Counted from the stretch's first letter, positions 7,813 to 17,378 are shown. The stretch is DNA of 64,000 nucleotides from CAVEFW01 sp963643505 (GCA_963643505.1 CAVIKF010000003.1:1-64000); one strand, 5' to 3'. Notes: generated by a model from the letters alone, not told the origin. Translations and numbers: made by a program.

Positions 7813-10047
7813 AAACTTCCAATGCATGACTTTTTCGGGACTCGGCTGAAGATTGATGTTGTAGTAGGGGTCCCCTGCGCCTATAAGCTTGCTCCATCGG
7901 TATTCGAACAGACAAAGCTCCTGGTAATGGGTGCCCCTGTCCGAAACGCCACGCGAAATTGACTCATAGTGATAAAGCTCGACATCGGGAAGGTACACGT
8001 TCAGCTTGCCTGTTTCAAGCAATTTGAGACAGAAATCGATGTCGTTGTATTCGACGGAAAGTGCGGGGTCAAGCCCTCCCACCGCATCGAAATCCGCGGC
8101 ACTCACCATGAAGCAGGCGCCGGCAACAGCGCTGACGTTCCGCTGCGTGTTCATGAGATTCAAATAGCTAGTTCCCTCGCGAGGCACATGGCGGAACGCG
8201 AGCGCGACACCCTCGATGACAACGCAACCCGCATGTTGGATGGTGTCGTCGGGGTAATACAACTTGCATCCCACGACACCTACTTCCTCGCGAGCACAAT
8301 TTCCCAACATGCGCTCAATCCAGTCGGGCGTTATCACCTCGGTGTCGTTATTCAGCGGTAGGATGTATTCGCCTTGGGCCTGGTCGCGGCCGAAATTCAC
8401 AATTTCCGAAAAGTTGAAACCCTGCTTCAGCCAATATACGACACGCACGCGGGGGTTAGTTTCAAGCTCCCGGTAGTAATCAAAAGTGGCCCCTTCGGTG
8501 CTATTGTTTTCGACAACGACGATCTCGAAGTTGTCGTACGTACTTTTGTCCAAGATGGAATCTATACAGGGTTTCAACAAGTTAACGTGGTCCTTGTTGG
8601 GAATCACGATAGAGACGAGGGGCTTGCTCGCAGGGACCTCATAGCGCACCTTATAGCTTGCCGAACCATCTCCCGCAGCCTCAACCCGCGCATGCACCCC
8701 CAAGCGGTCAAGATGATTTTGCACGGCCAAGACACCCGCACGAACCGCATAGGGCTTCGCTGCCACGTTGACCGAAGTAGAATTCTCGCTCATACGCCAA
8801 TGATAGAGAATGCGCGGGACGTGATGGACATGCCGCGCCCGCTCCACCGCCTGAAGCGTGAGGTTGTGGTCTTGCGCCCCATCGAATTCAGGCGTGTTCG
8901 GCTCAAGTTGGTCAAGCAGCGTCTTTCTCACGCACATCATATGGCAGATGTAATTGTTTGAGCGCAACAGGTCGGGGCTGAAATCGGGCTTGAAGGTAGG
9001 AACGCAATAATTGCGCGCCTCGTCGATCTTGTCCTCGTCGCAATAGATAAGGTCGGTATCGGGGCGTTCATTTATCGCCCGGGCGTACTCGAAAAGCGCA
9101 TCGGGCTCCAAAGTGTCATCGTGATCGAGGAAACAAACGAAATCGCCCTTCGCTTGGGCTATGCCCGCATTCGTGTTCAGCGATATTCCCCGATTGCCCT
9201 CGAGCGTCACCTCGTGGAAGCGCCCGTCCGTTTCGCACACGTCAGCCACACGCGTGGCAAGCGCAGCGTCTTCAGGACTCGCGTTCACCAAAATGCAATC
9301 CCAGTTGCGATAGGTCTGCGCCACGAGCGACGTTGCCATTTCATCGAAAAGTTGAGGCGGTGTCTTGTACAAAGGCACCACGAAGCTGAAAAGGGGCATT
9401 TCCGGAAAAGTGATACCACGTTGGCGCTCGCCTTCAAATGCAGTAATCCGATGCTCGTTGAACCACTGCGTGTAATAGGGATCGCAACCCGCGGTTCGGT
9501 AAAGCCACGTATCCATCTGTTGAACAAGAGCTTCCCATTCTTGCCGCGTGAGGCGCTTACGCAAGACGTACTGTGGACGTTCCTCATTCCAAGCTTCGAA
9601 AATGATATCGTCCATGTTCCACGGGATTGCAATAGATGCGTTCACAAGCGTCGCACGATCGTCTGCGTATTCTGCAAGCTCAAGCTCGCTTTCCCCCATG
9701 AAAATATAATCATCGGCAACGGTTTTCCGATCGCTTCCCAACACCTTGATGCGCAGTTGCTTCGCAGTTGTGTTCCGAATGCGCACCGAGAGGTGGCACT
9801 GGATGTGCGTGGGTCGGGGCGTGAGATCTGACACCGCAATCTCGCCTAGGGTGTCTTGGTGCGACGACTCGTTGGAAACGGAAAGCAGACCGCCTGCCAA
9901 AGTCTCGTTTTCTCCATCAACATTACCAGCAACAATGGTTGAGTTATTGTCGGAACGACGGGAAAAGAGCAAACCGCATCTCGCAACGCCACGCGCAAGC
10001 GTCTTGCGGAGCTTTTTGGAAACCCTTTTGCAAAACTGATTGCGCAT
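7810..10047 (-). CDS. Two-domain family 2 glycosyltransferase
   Basis: A 745-residue protein with two GT-A modules, likely extending a cell-wall or capsular glycan at the inner face of the membrane. After a basic N-terminus and a beta-rich region (to about 210), module 1 (about 218-460) starts FSFVVPLYKTPPQL and has FLDHDDTLEP near residue 305 plus an acidic YCDEDK. Module 2 (about 475-735) starts VSIVIPNKDHVNLL and has PLNNDTEV. This tandem arrangement is common in rhamnan/O-antigen synthesis proteins. The stop codon TAG is the first triplet of a 15-bp repeat array. The start at 10047 has no good ribosome site, so the first residues are uncertain. It is divergent from the trimodular glycosyltransferase at 10185. 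Confidence 0.88.
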   Translation of the reverse strand: MRNQFCKRVSKKLRKTLARGVARCGLLFSRRSDNNSTIVAGNVDGENETLAGGLLSVSNESSHQDTLGEIAVSDLTPRPTHIQCHLSVRIRNTTAKQLRIKVLGSDRKTVADDYIFMGESELELAEYADDRATLVNASIAIPWNMDDIIFEAWNEERPQYVLRKRLTRQEWEALVQQMDTWLYRTAGCDPYYTQWFNEHRITAFEGERQRGITFPEMPLFSFVVPLYKTPPQLFDEMATSLVAQTYRNWDCILVNASPEDAALATRVADVCETDGRFHEVTLEGNRGISLNTNAGIAQAKGDFVCFLDHDDTLEPDALFEYARAINERPDTDLIYCDEDKIDEARNYCVPTFKPDFSPDLLRSNNYICHMMCVRKTLLDQLEPNTPEFDGAQDHNLTLQAVERARHVHHVPRILYHWRMSENSTSVNVAAKPYAVRAGVLAVQNHLDRLGVHARVEAAGDGSASYKVRYEVPASKPLVSIVIPNKDHVNLLKPCIDSILDKSTYDNFEIVVVENNSTEGATFDYYRELETNPRVRVVYWLKQGFNFSEIVNFGRDQAQGEYILPLNNDTEVITPDWIERMLGNCAREEVGVVGCKLYYPDDTIQHAGCVVIEGVALAFRHVPREGTSYLNLMNTQRNVSAVAGACFMVSAADFDAVGGLDPALSVEYNDIDFCLKLLETGKLNVYLPDVELYHYESISRGVSDRGTHYQELCLFEYRWSKLIGAGDPYYNINLQPSPEKVMHWKF

Positions 10048-10184
10048 GTTTTTACACAGCTTTGCGCTTGATTGGTATTGTGGCGCTTAAAGCCGCTGTT
10101 TTGGTATCCATGGAAATTCCTTATCCGTCCTGATAGACTCGTAATTGTACCATAGAGGCAAAAACAGATTGTGAGGGGGCGTTC
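10048..10184. other. Divergent intergenic region between glycosyltransferase genes
   Basis: A 137-base spacer that must hold promoters for both directions. It is AT-richer than its neighbours (TTGTACCATAG, AATTACGAG). I see a good ribosome site (GAGGGGG, 10173-10179) for the rightward GTG start but no convincing paired -35/-10 boxes. Confidence 0.5.
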
Positions 10185-13100
10185 GTGACGGTCAGGTACT
10201 CGGTAGTCATCCCTTTCTACAGCGGGCTCCCCCATGTGCGGCAATGTGTCACAAGCGTTCTCGACCAGAACCGCGGCGCGCTTGAAGTGTTGATTGTCGA
10301 CGATTGCGATCCCGAGCGTTCAGGAGACAAGCTTGACGCACTCTATCACGACGAGCCCCGAGTGAGAATTATTCACCACACGCAAAACCTCGGTACCCTC
10401 CAAGCGCGCCGCGACGGCGTTATGGCCTCGACGGGTACGTACGTGATGCTCATAGATCAAGACGATGTTTTGGCACCCGGAGCACTCGAGGCGCTTGATG
10501 CTGAGCTTGCCGCAGACCCCGTCGACATCCTTCATTTCGGCGCACAGGTTATCGCCGAAAACGAGGATGCCGAAAACGCGCGCGCAGGCATGCAACGTTT
10601 CCTCACTCCGCCCGCGAGAAGCCTTTCGGGCGAAGAGATTCTGAGATACCAATTCGCCCCGCAAGATGGCTTCGATTGGCAGGTGAACCACAAGGTCTAT
10701 GAAGGTAATTTTGCCCGCAACGCTTGGTCAATGCTCGGCGATTTGGAATTGGCACGCGCGGACGACGCCTACGCAAGTTTTGTCATGTGTGCTTTGGCAA
10801 CAAGCTATCGCGCGATTGATGCGCGTTGGTACGAATATCACCTAGGCCACGGTGACACCTTCAGCGCATCCTATGGATTGGAGGATTTCAAGCGGTGGTG
10901 TGATGCCGACGCTCGTGCCTACGAAGCCGTGCGGACGTTCGCGCGGGCCCATGGCGCAGACCTAAGGCGCGCAGATTTCGAAGAACGCGTCTTTGACGTG
11001 CGCGACCACATGGCCGCCCACACCATGAACGAGCTTATCGATAAACTCGAGGCGAGTGAGCAGGAAGAGGCAATTCGCTACGTATGTCAACTCTGGCCCG
11101 CCGATGCGGTGGCGGTGGAGCTTTGGCGATTCGTGCGCGACCGCTCGTATGCCCTGCTCGACACAGGAGAGACCATCACAGACGACGACGTGTTGTATAC
11201 CCTGCTCGCCTACGTGAAACGCATCGATTCCCAAGTTGAGGGAGCAGGCTCCAAGCGCTACCGCGCAATGCGCAAAAAGGCGTTTGAACACACCCGCGAG
11301 GTCGAGCGCAAAACCGGCGCCGTCCCTGTCAGCAAGCCCACCTTGGTGAAGGAGGGCGATTACGAGGCGCAATCCATCCGTATCTTCGTCACCACACACA
11401 AAGACGTGGCCACGTTCGAAAGCGATATCCTGCAGCCTGTCCAAGTGGGACCGACAACCCAAAGGAAGCGCCTTTTGTGGGCCTACCAGGACGATACGGG
11501 CGACAACATAGCCGATAGCAACTCATCGTTTTGCGAGCTCACCACCCAATATTGGGCATGGAAGAACGTAGATGCACAGTATTACGGCTTTTGCCACTAC
11601 CGCCGGTATTTCGACTTCTCAAGCGAGGAGCACGAGGAGAACCCGTGGGGGAAGGTCATGGAGCGGCGCATAAACAGCGCGTCACAGGAACGTTATGGCA
11701 TAGACGACAAGACGATAGCCGACGCTGTCACCGGTTGGGATGTTGTCACCACCAATGCTGAAGATTTGCGCGCGTATCCCGAAAGCTACAAGAGCGTATA
11801 CGAGCACTACCAGCGCTCACCGTATCTGAAGATCGAACACCTGGATCTCATGATTGCGATTCTTGAGGAAGAGCATCCCGATTACGCCCAAGACGCCAAG
11901 CTCTATTTACAGGGAAGCAAGTCGTGTTTTTGCAACATGTTCATCATGCGCAAAAGCCTTTTCGACCGATATTGCGCGTGGCTCTTTCCCCTTCTTCGTC
12001 GCTTTGTCGCGCAATGGGACACCTCGCACCTGAGCAAAGAGGCACGGCGCACGCCAGGTCATCTGGCAGAGCGACTGTTCAACATATGGCTCGCACACGA
12101 GAAACGCGTCAACCCCGACTTGCGGCACAAGCAATTACCATGCGTGTGCTTTAACCATCCCGAACCGTACAAAGTTCCCGTGTTAACACGCGTAAAGAAT
12201 CTAAAGGACGCGACGGTCGCGGACAGACCCGCAGCTCCCGCGACCCCCGTGATTCCCGTCGTTTTCGCGGCTGACGACAATTACGTCCCCCCGCTTACCA
12301 CAGCAATATATTCCCTGTTGAAAAACGCCTCGCCCGAGTATACCTACGACATCGTCGTGTTGGAATCGGACATCTCGGATGAGCACAAGGATGAGATGCG
12401 GGGCTTTTTCGTGCGCTTCACCAACGCGTCGCTGAGATTCGCCCGCGTCGACGGCATGGCGGAGGAATATCGCTTGCGGACCAACAACGAGCACATCAGC
12501 ATCGAGACCTACTACCGCTTCCTCATCCAACGGGTATTGCCCGACTGCGACAAGGCGATCTACTTAGATTCCGACCTTGTTGTCTTGGGCGATATTTCAC
12601 AGCTTTGGGCCACTGAGTTGGGAGACAACCTCATCGCCGCAACGCGCGACGTCGATTATTTGGGCCATCTCAACAACAACGACGGCAAACGCATGCGCTA
12701 CACGTCAGAGGTGTTGCACATGAAGAACCCTTACGACTATTTCCAGGCCGGGGTTCTCGTGATGAATCTGGAGCAGATGCGCAAGGCGTACTCGTTTGAG
12801 CAGTGGCTCGGATTCGCCTCGGAATCAAAGTACATCTTTGATGACCAGGACATATTGAATGCCTGTTGCGAAGGGCGCGTCGTTTTTCTCGACGCCGAGT
12901 GGGATGTCATGAACGATTGCGCCGGTCGTATCGATGCGGTGTTCAGCTTTGCGCCGGCCGATGTGTTCGATGAGTTTCTGGCCGCTTACAAGAGCCCGAA
13001 GATCCTGCATTTCGCGGGCTTCGAAAAGCCTTGGATGCCTGGCGGGTGCGACAAAGAAAAACTGTACTGGGATTACGCGAAGGAGACACCGTTTTACGAG

Positions 13101-13289
13101 CGACAAATCGCCGCGATGTTGAGAGAGATGGCCAACGCCACTAAAACCCTGCGAGCCGAGGTCGTCCACGAACGCGTTATCCCGGAAGACAGCAGCCTGC
13201 GCAAACCCCTCGATCGCATTCTGCCCATGGGCTCAAAGCGCCGCAATGTCGCAAAGATTGTGGGGCGTTTTGCCCTCGGGAAGAAGTAG
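10185..13289 (+). CDS. Trimodular glycosyltransferase: GT2 - DUF4422 - GT8
   Basis: A 1034-residue protein starting at GTG 10185, with GAGGGGG six bases upstream. Residues about 1-230 are a GT2 domain (YSVVIPFYSG, VDDCD, LIDQDDVLAPGALEAL). Residues about 395-640 are a DUF4422 domain (IRIFVTTHKD, then YYGFCHYRRYF and FCNMFIMRK), a family found in polysaccharide clusters and thought to be glycosyltransferases. Residues about 688-960 are a GT8 domain (VIPVVFAADDNYVPPLTTAI) with the metal-binding AIYLDSDLVVLGD and the late KILHFAG motif. All three modules keep their acidic motifs, so one protein may add several sugars in sequence to a surface glycan. No membrane helix is seen; the basic C-terminus may contact membrane. 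Confidence 0.9.
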   Translation: MTVRYSVVIPFYSGLPHVRQCVTSVLDQNRGALEVLIVDDCDPERSGDKLDALYHDEPRVRIIHHTQNLGTLQARRDGVMASTGTYVMLIDQDDVLAPGALEALDAELAADPVDILHFGAQVIAENEDAENARAGMQRFLTPPARSLSGEEILRYQFAPQDGFDWQVNHKVYEGNFARNAWSMLGDLELARADDAYASFVMCALATSYRAIDARWYEYHLGHGDTFSASYGLEDFKRWCDADARAYEAVRTFARAHGADLRRADFEERVFDVRDHMAAHTMNELIDKLEASEQEEAIRYVCQLWPADAVAVELWRFVRDRSYALLDTGETITDDDVLYTLLAYVKRIDSQVEGAGSKRYRAMRKKAFEHTREVERKTGAVPVSKPTLVKEGDYEAQSIRIFVTTHKDVATFESDILQPVQVGPTTQRKRLLWAYQDDTGDNIADSNSSFCELTTQYWAWKNVDAQYYGFCHYRRYFDFSSEEHEENPWGKVMERRINSASQERYGIDDKTIADAVTGWDVVTTNAEDLRAYPESYKSVYEHYQRSPYLKIEHLDLMIAILEEEHPDYAQDAKLYLQGSKSCFCNMFIMRKSLFDRYCAWLFPLLRRFVAQWDTSHLSKEARRTPGHLAERLFNIWLAHEKRVNPDLRHKQLPCVCFNHPEPYKVPVLTRVKNLKDATVADRPAAPATPVIPVVFAADDNYVPPLTTAIYSLLKNASPEYTYDIVVLESDISDEHKDEMRGFFVRFTNASLRFARVDGMAEEYRLRTNNEHISIETYYRFLIQRVLPDCDKAIYLDSDLVVLGDISQLWATELGDNLIAATRDVDYLGHLNNNDGKRMRYTSEVLHMKNPYDYFQAGVLVMNLEQMRKAYSFEQWLGFASESKYIFDDQDILNACCEGRVVFLDAEWDVMNDCAGRIDAVFSFAPADVFDEFLAAYKSPKILHFAGFEKPWMPGGCDKEKLYWDYAKETPFYERQIAAMLREMANATKTLRAEVVHERVIPEDSSLRKPLDRILPMGSKRRNVAKIVGRFALGKK

Positions 13290-13407
13290 TAAAAAGCCGT
13301 AGCGACCGCTCCCTGCTTGTCACACCTTTTGGTTGGTTGATGTTTACCCGACTCACCACGCTCTGGAGCACAGTAGGCAAAACGCCGAAACGCTAGGGTC
13401 GCCCTCA

Positions 13408-13439
13408 TGCATCTTGGTGCGCTTCTGTTGCATCTTGGT
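13408..13439 (+). promoter_or_regulatory. Predicted LytTR operator upstream of the lytTR gene
   Basis: An exact 11-base direct repeat, TGCATCTTGGT, occurs at 13408-13418 and 13429-13439 with a 21-base period. That is the geometry expected for LytTR regulators, which bind two direct half-sites on one DNA face about two turns apart. A possible -10 (TACTAT, 13473-13478) lies downstream with no consensus -35, which fits an activated promoter. It is 70 bases before the lytTR ATG. Confidence 0.6.
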
Positions 13440-13509
13440 TTTTCGCGCACATAAGCGCTACCACTTCTGCGCTACTATGCGAGCTGCCGGCATCACGAAA
13501 GGAAACAAG

Positions 13510-13947
13510 ATGAAAATCATCGTTGAAGAGGACCCAACGCTCGAAGACATGGAAGTGGTCTTTCGCGCTGCACGCATCGACGCCGACGTGCTCGAAGCGG
13601 TATCCCGCCTGAGGCTCTATGATCAAAAGCTCACGGGGCAGGTCGACGGAGTCACCCATATCGTGCCCGCAAAAGACGTGTTGTATTTCGAGTCGGTGGA
13701 CAAGAGAAGCTTCTTCTACACGGCCGACGGGGTCTTCGAAACGCCCATGCGGCTCTATGAGATAGAAGACAAGCTCACTACCTGCGGCTTCGTTCGCACA
13801 GGCAAATCAACCGTCGTAAACCTGAAAGAGGTCGCAAGCCTTCGATCGGACGCCGGCGGCAGAATCATCGCGACGTTGTCCAACGGCGAGCGCACAGTCA
13901 TCTCCCGCGCTTATGCGGCGCAAGTCAAACGAATGCTCGGCCTGTAA
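13510..13947 (+). CDS. LytTR DNA-binding transcriptional regulator
   Basis: A 145-residue stand-alone LytTR protein with no receiver domain. The start is ATG 13510, behind AAAGGAAA. Residues about 45-145 carry LytTR hallmarks: VPAKDVLYFESVDKRSFFYT, LYEIEDKL, FVRTGKSTVVNLKEV and the terminal SRAYAAQVKRML. Such short LytTR proteins are usually co-transcribed with a DUF3021 membrane protein, as here (22-base spacing), and control their own operon. A matching direct-repeat operator lies upstream. Whether the membrane partner sequesters the regulator or is only its target is not known for this pair. Confidence 0.9.
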   Translation: MKIIVEEDPTLEDMEVVFRAARIDADVLEAVSRLRLYDQKLTGQVDGVTHIVPAKDVLYFESVDKRSFFYTADGVFETPMRLYEIEDKLTTCGFVRTGKSTVVNLKEVASLRSDAGGRIIATLSNGERTVISRAYAAQVKRMLGL

Positions 13948-13969
13948 AAGGCTAACGAAAGGAAGAACC

Positions 13970-14425
13970 ATGCAAAACGAAAAGATCGACGGCGCCAGCG
14001 CCGCCAAGAAAATCGCCTCCGCCACCTTCACGAGTTTCACCATCTGCGTGCTTTGCTGGTCGGTGTTCTGGCTTTTGCCAGACTGGGATGGCACGCATCT
14101 CATCGAAACGATTGATGTGGTGGTCGCCATATGGGTCAGCCTCGGAATATGCCTCTGCATGTCCTGTTTGGGATTCGCCTGTTTCTCAGAGGTGTTCGCA
14201 AAAAAGGCGAGCATGCTCGCCCGCTACCTGGCATTCAGCGTCTTCGGCTGCCTCATCATCATCGCCTGGGTGCTCGGATCGGGATGGTGCCCGATGGCGG
14301 GCTTCCCCACCCTCGCCGTCTTCTGTGTCGCAGCCTTTGCGATCGTCGGCGTCATCGGGCTCATCAAGGCGAAGAGGTCCGATGCGATGCTGAACAAGCA
14401 GCTCAACGATTTCAAGCAAGAGTAG
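13970..14425 (+). CDS. DUF3021 family membrane protein
   Basis: A 151-residue integral membrane protein starting at ATG 13970 (AAAGGAAG upstream). Four hydrophobic helices are visible: about 20-40 (FTSFTICVLCWSVFWLL), 48-75, 85-108 (YLAFSVFGCLIIIAWVLG) and 112-132. It ends in a short charged cytoplasmic tail. Length, topology and position immediately after a LytTR regulator match DUF3021. Function is unsettled; in related pairs it modulates the LytTR partner or responds to membrane stress. Confidence 0.85.
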   Translation: MQNEKIDGASAAKKIASATFTSFTICVLCWSVFWLLPDWDGTHLIETIDVVVAIWVSLGICLCMSCLGFACFSEVFAKKASMLARYLAFSVFGCLIIIAWVLGSGWCPMAGFPTLAVFCVAAFAIVGVIGLIKAKRSDAMLNKQLNDFKQE

Positions 14426-14475
14426 CGGGAGCGCCTTCAATTCGTTACCGGATCGCCAATCACGCCACCTCACCA

Positions 14476-14504
14476 GGAGGGTTGTCCGGATAGGACAACC
14501 CTCC
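14476..14504 (+). terminator. Strong hairpin after the LytTR/DUF3021 operon
   Basis: A perfect 12-base inverted repeat, GGAGGGTTGTCC / GGACAACCCTCC, with a five-base loop lies 51 bases after the DUF3021 stop. There is no T-run, so termination efficiency is uncertain. Confidence 0.65.
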
Positions 14505-14624
14505 GTTCGCGTTCTGGCGCTGATGGCTGAAATCGTTTCGCTATAACGGCTTGCCTCAAAAGCACTTGTGGAGCTTACCCGATACACCAGAACCTAAAAT
14601 GTATAAGCAAACCAGCCATAAAGG

Positions 14625-14694
14625 TCGGTATTTTTGTATATATTGACTATTTAGAACCTCGGTATTCTTGTATTACCACAGGTGATACTCGTAT
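14625..14694 (+). promoter_or_regulatory. Direct repeats upstream of the AAA/DUF4143 gene
   Basis: Near-identical elements lie at 14625-14639 (TCGGTATTTTTGTAT) and 14659-14673 (TCGGTATTCTTGTAT). A weaker one is at 14681-14694 (GGTGATACTCGTAT), ending just before the ribosome site. Spacings are 34 and about 22 bases, near whole helical turns. They could be operator half-sites for autoregulation of the ATPase gene or overlap its promoter. Confidence 0.5.
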
Positions 14695-14708
14695 TGCAAA
14701 GGAGCGCC

Positions 14709-16079
14709 ATGTTTAAGCGTAAAGCATACGAAAAGCTGCTCGCATGGAAGACTGAGTCAGCAGGCAAAACGGCTATTCTTATCGAGGGCGCACGCCGTGT
14801 CGGCAAAACCACCCTCGTAAAGGAATTCGCTAGCCGTGAATATGCTAATTACCTATACATTGACTTCTCGAGCATCGACAGCGACACTGTCAAGATTTTT
14901 AATGATTACCGCGGTGACATCGACGTGTTCCTGCGTATGCTCCAGCTGAACTTCGGCAAGATGCTCGAACCGCGCAACGCGGCTGTTATCTTCGATGAAG
15001 TGCAACGCCTTCCCATTGCGCGAGAATACATCAAACATTTGGTTGAGGACGGCAGATTCGACTACATCGAAACCGGCTCATTGATTTCAATTCGAAAGAA
15101 TGTTGAGCACATCGTTATTCCCTCCGAAGAGGAACGAATTGCTCTGGAACCCCTCGATTTCGAAGAATACCTCTGGGCTTGCGGCCAAGACGTATACGCA
15201 AACGAAATCCGCCACCATCGGGAAAACCTGGAGCAACTACCAAACTCTGTTCATAAAACATGTATGAGACTGTTTAACGAGTACATGCTGGTTGGGGGCA
15301 TGCCGCAGGCAGTCGAAGCCTTTGTTACAGATAAGGACTTCCGCCGATGTGACAAGATAAAGCGACAAATTATTGCGTTGTATCGCGAAGACATTACCAA
15401 ATTTGGTGATGCAGATGCTCGCCGCGCTCGAATGATATACGACGATGTACCTGGGCAATTATCTTCTGATAGCAAGCGTTTTATGTTTGCTTCGACCGAG
15501 AGCGGATCGCGTTTTGAACAATTTGAATCTGCACTTATCTGGCTTGAGCACGCGCGCCTCATCAATAGATGCAAGCTTTACAACGACCCGAATGTGGACT
15601 ACAGTTTGCACGAAGATTCCTCAGCACTCAAATGTTACATGGCTGACACGGGATTGCTAGTAAGCCTCGCCTTCGATGACGGCCCCGAACTCCTGGATGT
15701 TCATAGAGATATTCAATTTGGACGTGTGTCTATCAACAAGGGAATGCTCGTAGAAAATATCATCGCCCAACAACTGAAAGCACTTGGTCACTCGCTCTTT
15801 TATTACAGCTGGTATCAATCATCACAAACAGAAGGCGCAAGACCGAGGAGACGAGAAATAGATTTCCTGCTGACCAAGGGTTTTTCCAATGCAACAGGAA
15901 AGCCCCGCGTAACGCCCATTGAAGTTAAATCTTCGAAAAATTACTCAACTATATCGCTTGACGACTTTGCAAAGAAGTATGCTAAACGCCTTGGAACCGA
16001 AATTGTGCTGCACCCAAAACAGCTCTCTGTCGAGGGAAATAGACAGTTTTTGCCACTCTACATGTCATTTTGTGTGTAG
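14709..16079 (+). CDS. AAA ATPase with DUF4143 C-terminal domain
   Basis: A 456-residue cytoplasmic protein; ATG 14709 follows AAAGGAG. Residues 20-200 are an AAA_14 P-loop domain with Walker A GARRVGKTT (27-35), Walker B-like AAVIFDEVQRLP and sensor-like YIETGSL. The C-terminal part (about 230-450) is DUF4143, ending with a PD-(D/E)xK-like EIDFLL...PIEVKSSKNY segment. These ATPases are common on mobile or defence islands, and their cellular function is not established. Base composition is lower in GC than the flanking genes, which suggests transfer. It sits 183 bases before the DUF262 pair on the same strand. Confidence 0.9.
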   Translation: MFKRKAYEKLLAWKTESAGKTAILIEGARRVGKTTLVKEFASREYANYLYIDFSSIDSDTVKIFNDYRGDIDVFLRMLQLNFGKMLEPRNAAVIFDEVQRLPIAREYIKHLVEDGRFDYIETGSLISIRKNVEHIVIPSEEERIALEPLDFEEYLWACGQDVYANEIRHHRENLEQLPNSVHKTCMRLFNEYMLVGGMPQAVEAFVTDKDFRRCDKIKRQIIALYREDITKFGDADARRARMIYDDVPGQLSSDSKRFMFASTESGSRFEQFESALIWLEHARLINRCKLYNDPNVDYSLHEDSSALKCYMADTGLLVSLAFDDGPELLDVHRDIQFGRVSINKGMLVENIIAQQLKALGHSLFYYSWYQSSQTEGARPRRREIDFLLTKGFSNATGKPRVTPIEVKSSKNYSTISLDDFAKKYAKRLGTEIVLHPKQLSVEGNRQFLPLYMSFCV

Positions 16080-16262
16080 CTTTAGGCCGTTTGCGTTTAT
16101 CATCAGCTATGTCGGAGAAGCTCAATGCGCGGGCGAGAAAAGCGTAAATCTATCTGCTGCTTCAGCCTTTGCCTCTGAGGCATCCGACGTATTTAGATGT
16201 AAGTATGTCAAGCGCCTGCCCTCGCACGAAATTACCGGCAAGTGCGAAAACGAGGAGGAAGC

Positions 16263-17369
16263 GTGAAAACGAAACAGGCGACGTACCTCGACTTCTTAGG
16301 TACGCCGAAATGCCAGATGGCCATCCCCGTGTTCCAACGTGTCTATACGTGGGGCGTGTGGCAATGCGACGAGCTTTGGGAGGACGTCCTGAAGGCGGGA
16401 GAGCGAAACCAAAGCCACTTCATCGGCTCGATCGTGTACACCAAGGAGAGCGTCGGCGAAAACGACTCCGTGCGCGGCGTGCGCGGCCTCGGTTCTGATA
16501 CCCCCGGGAACGGTGCGCCGCAAGACCCAACGGAGCAACGCGGAGTCGAAGGCGTGGAACAGCTGTTCAACATCGTCGACGGTCAACAACGTACCACGAC
16601 GATGAACCTGCTCATGATCGCGATGCGTGACTACATGCGTGAGAGCGGCAAGACCGCGGCAGGAAAGACCGCTGACGACATCGAGCGGGAGTTTTTGTAT
16701 ATCGAGAACGGCTCCGACCGTATCCAAAAGTTCATCGCGGCACCCGCAGACAAAGACACGCTCGCAGCCGTCTTGGACAAGACGGATATGCCCGCGGACT
16801 ACCTGGTCTCGAAATGCGTCGTCGACAACTACGCGTTCTTCAAGGAAAGTCTCCCTAAGGTCGACCTCGACCAGGTATGGCTTGGGCTCCAAAACCTCTT
16901 TGCAATCATCTGCCAACTCGGTCACGGCGACAACCCCCAACTCATCTTTGAAGGCATCAACTCCAAGGGCATGAGCTTGGCCACGAGCGACCTGCTTCGA
17001 AACCGCATGTTTTTCGAACAAGATCCCGCAACGCAAGAGCGCCTGCTCAAAAAATATTGGATACCGCTCGAATCGCTGTTCGACAACGATCCCAACCAAA
17101 ACCACTTCAGCGCCGCACTTCGCCGTTGGCTCGTCGAGAAGGACGAGACATTGGCAAAACATTCCCGGTGGGAGCTCTACAGCGTCTTCCGCAAATACAT
17201 CGATGAGCACTACCCCGCCGACAAGACCGAAGAGCTCATGATCGAGCTGCTAACCAGCTGCGAAGATTTCAAGCACATGATGAAAAGCCCACCCATGAAG
17301 AAACACCTTGACTGGGCAGAGGGCCACACCAAGATTGACAACGGCTCAAGTACGGCCCTGTTCGGATAG
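16263..17369 (+). CDS. DUF262 (GmrS-like) protein, first of tandem pair 1
   Basis: GTG start at 16263 behind GAGGAGG; 368 residues. It carries the DUF262/ParB-Srx fold signatures: IPVFQRVYTW (21-30), the nucleotide-binding VDGQQR at about 106-110, and LIFEGINSKGMSLATSDLLRN near residues 218-240. In GmrSD-type modification-dependent restriction systems this domain binds NTP and works with a DUF1524 HNH nuclease domain. Here the protein ends about 110 residues after the DUF262 core with no HNH motif. The stop overlaps the next gene's ribosome site (TAGGAGG, 9-base gap), so the two are co-translated. It is a paralog of the proteins at 17379, 61886 and 62955. Confidence 0.88.
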   Translation: MKTKQATYLDFLGTPKCQMAIPVFQRVYTWGVWQCDELWEDVLKAGERNQSHFIGSIVYTKESVGENDSVRGVRGLGSDTPGNGAPQDPTEQRGVEGVEQLFNIVDGQQRTTTMNLLMIAMRDYMRESGKTAAGKTADDIEREFLYIENGSDRIQKFIAAPADKDTLAAVLDKTDMPADYLVSKCVVDNYAFFKESLPKVDLDQVWLGLQNLFAIICQLGHGDNPQLIFEGINSKGMSLATSDLLRNRMFFEQDPATQERLLKKYWIPLESLFDNDPNQNHFSAALRRWLVEKDETLAKHSRWELYSVFRKYIDEHYPADKTEELMIELLTSCEDFKHMMKSPPMKKHLDWAEGHTKIDNGSSTALFG

Positions 17370-17378
17370 GAGGCAATC

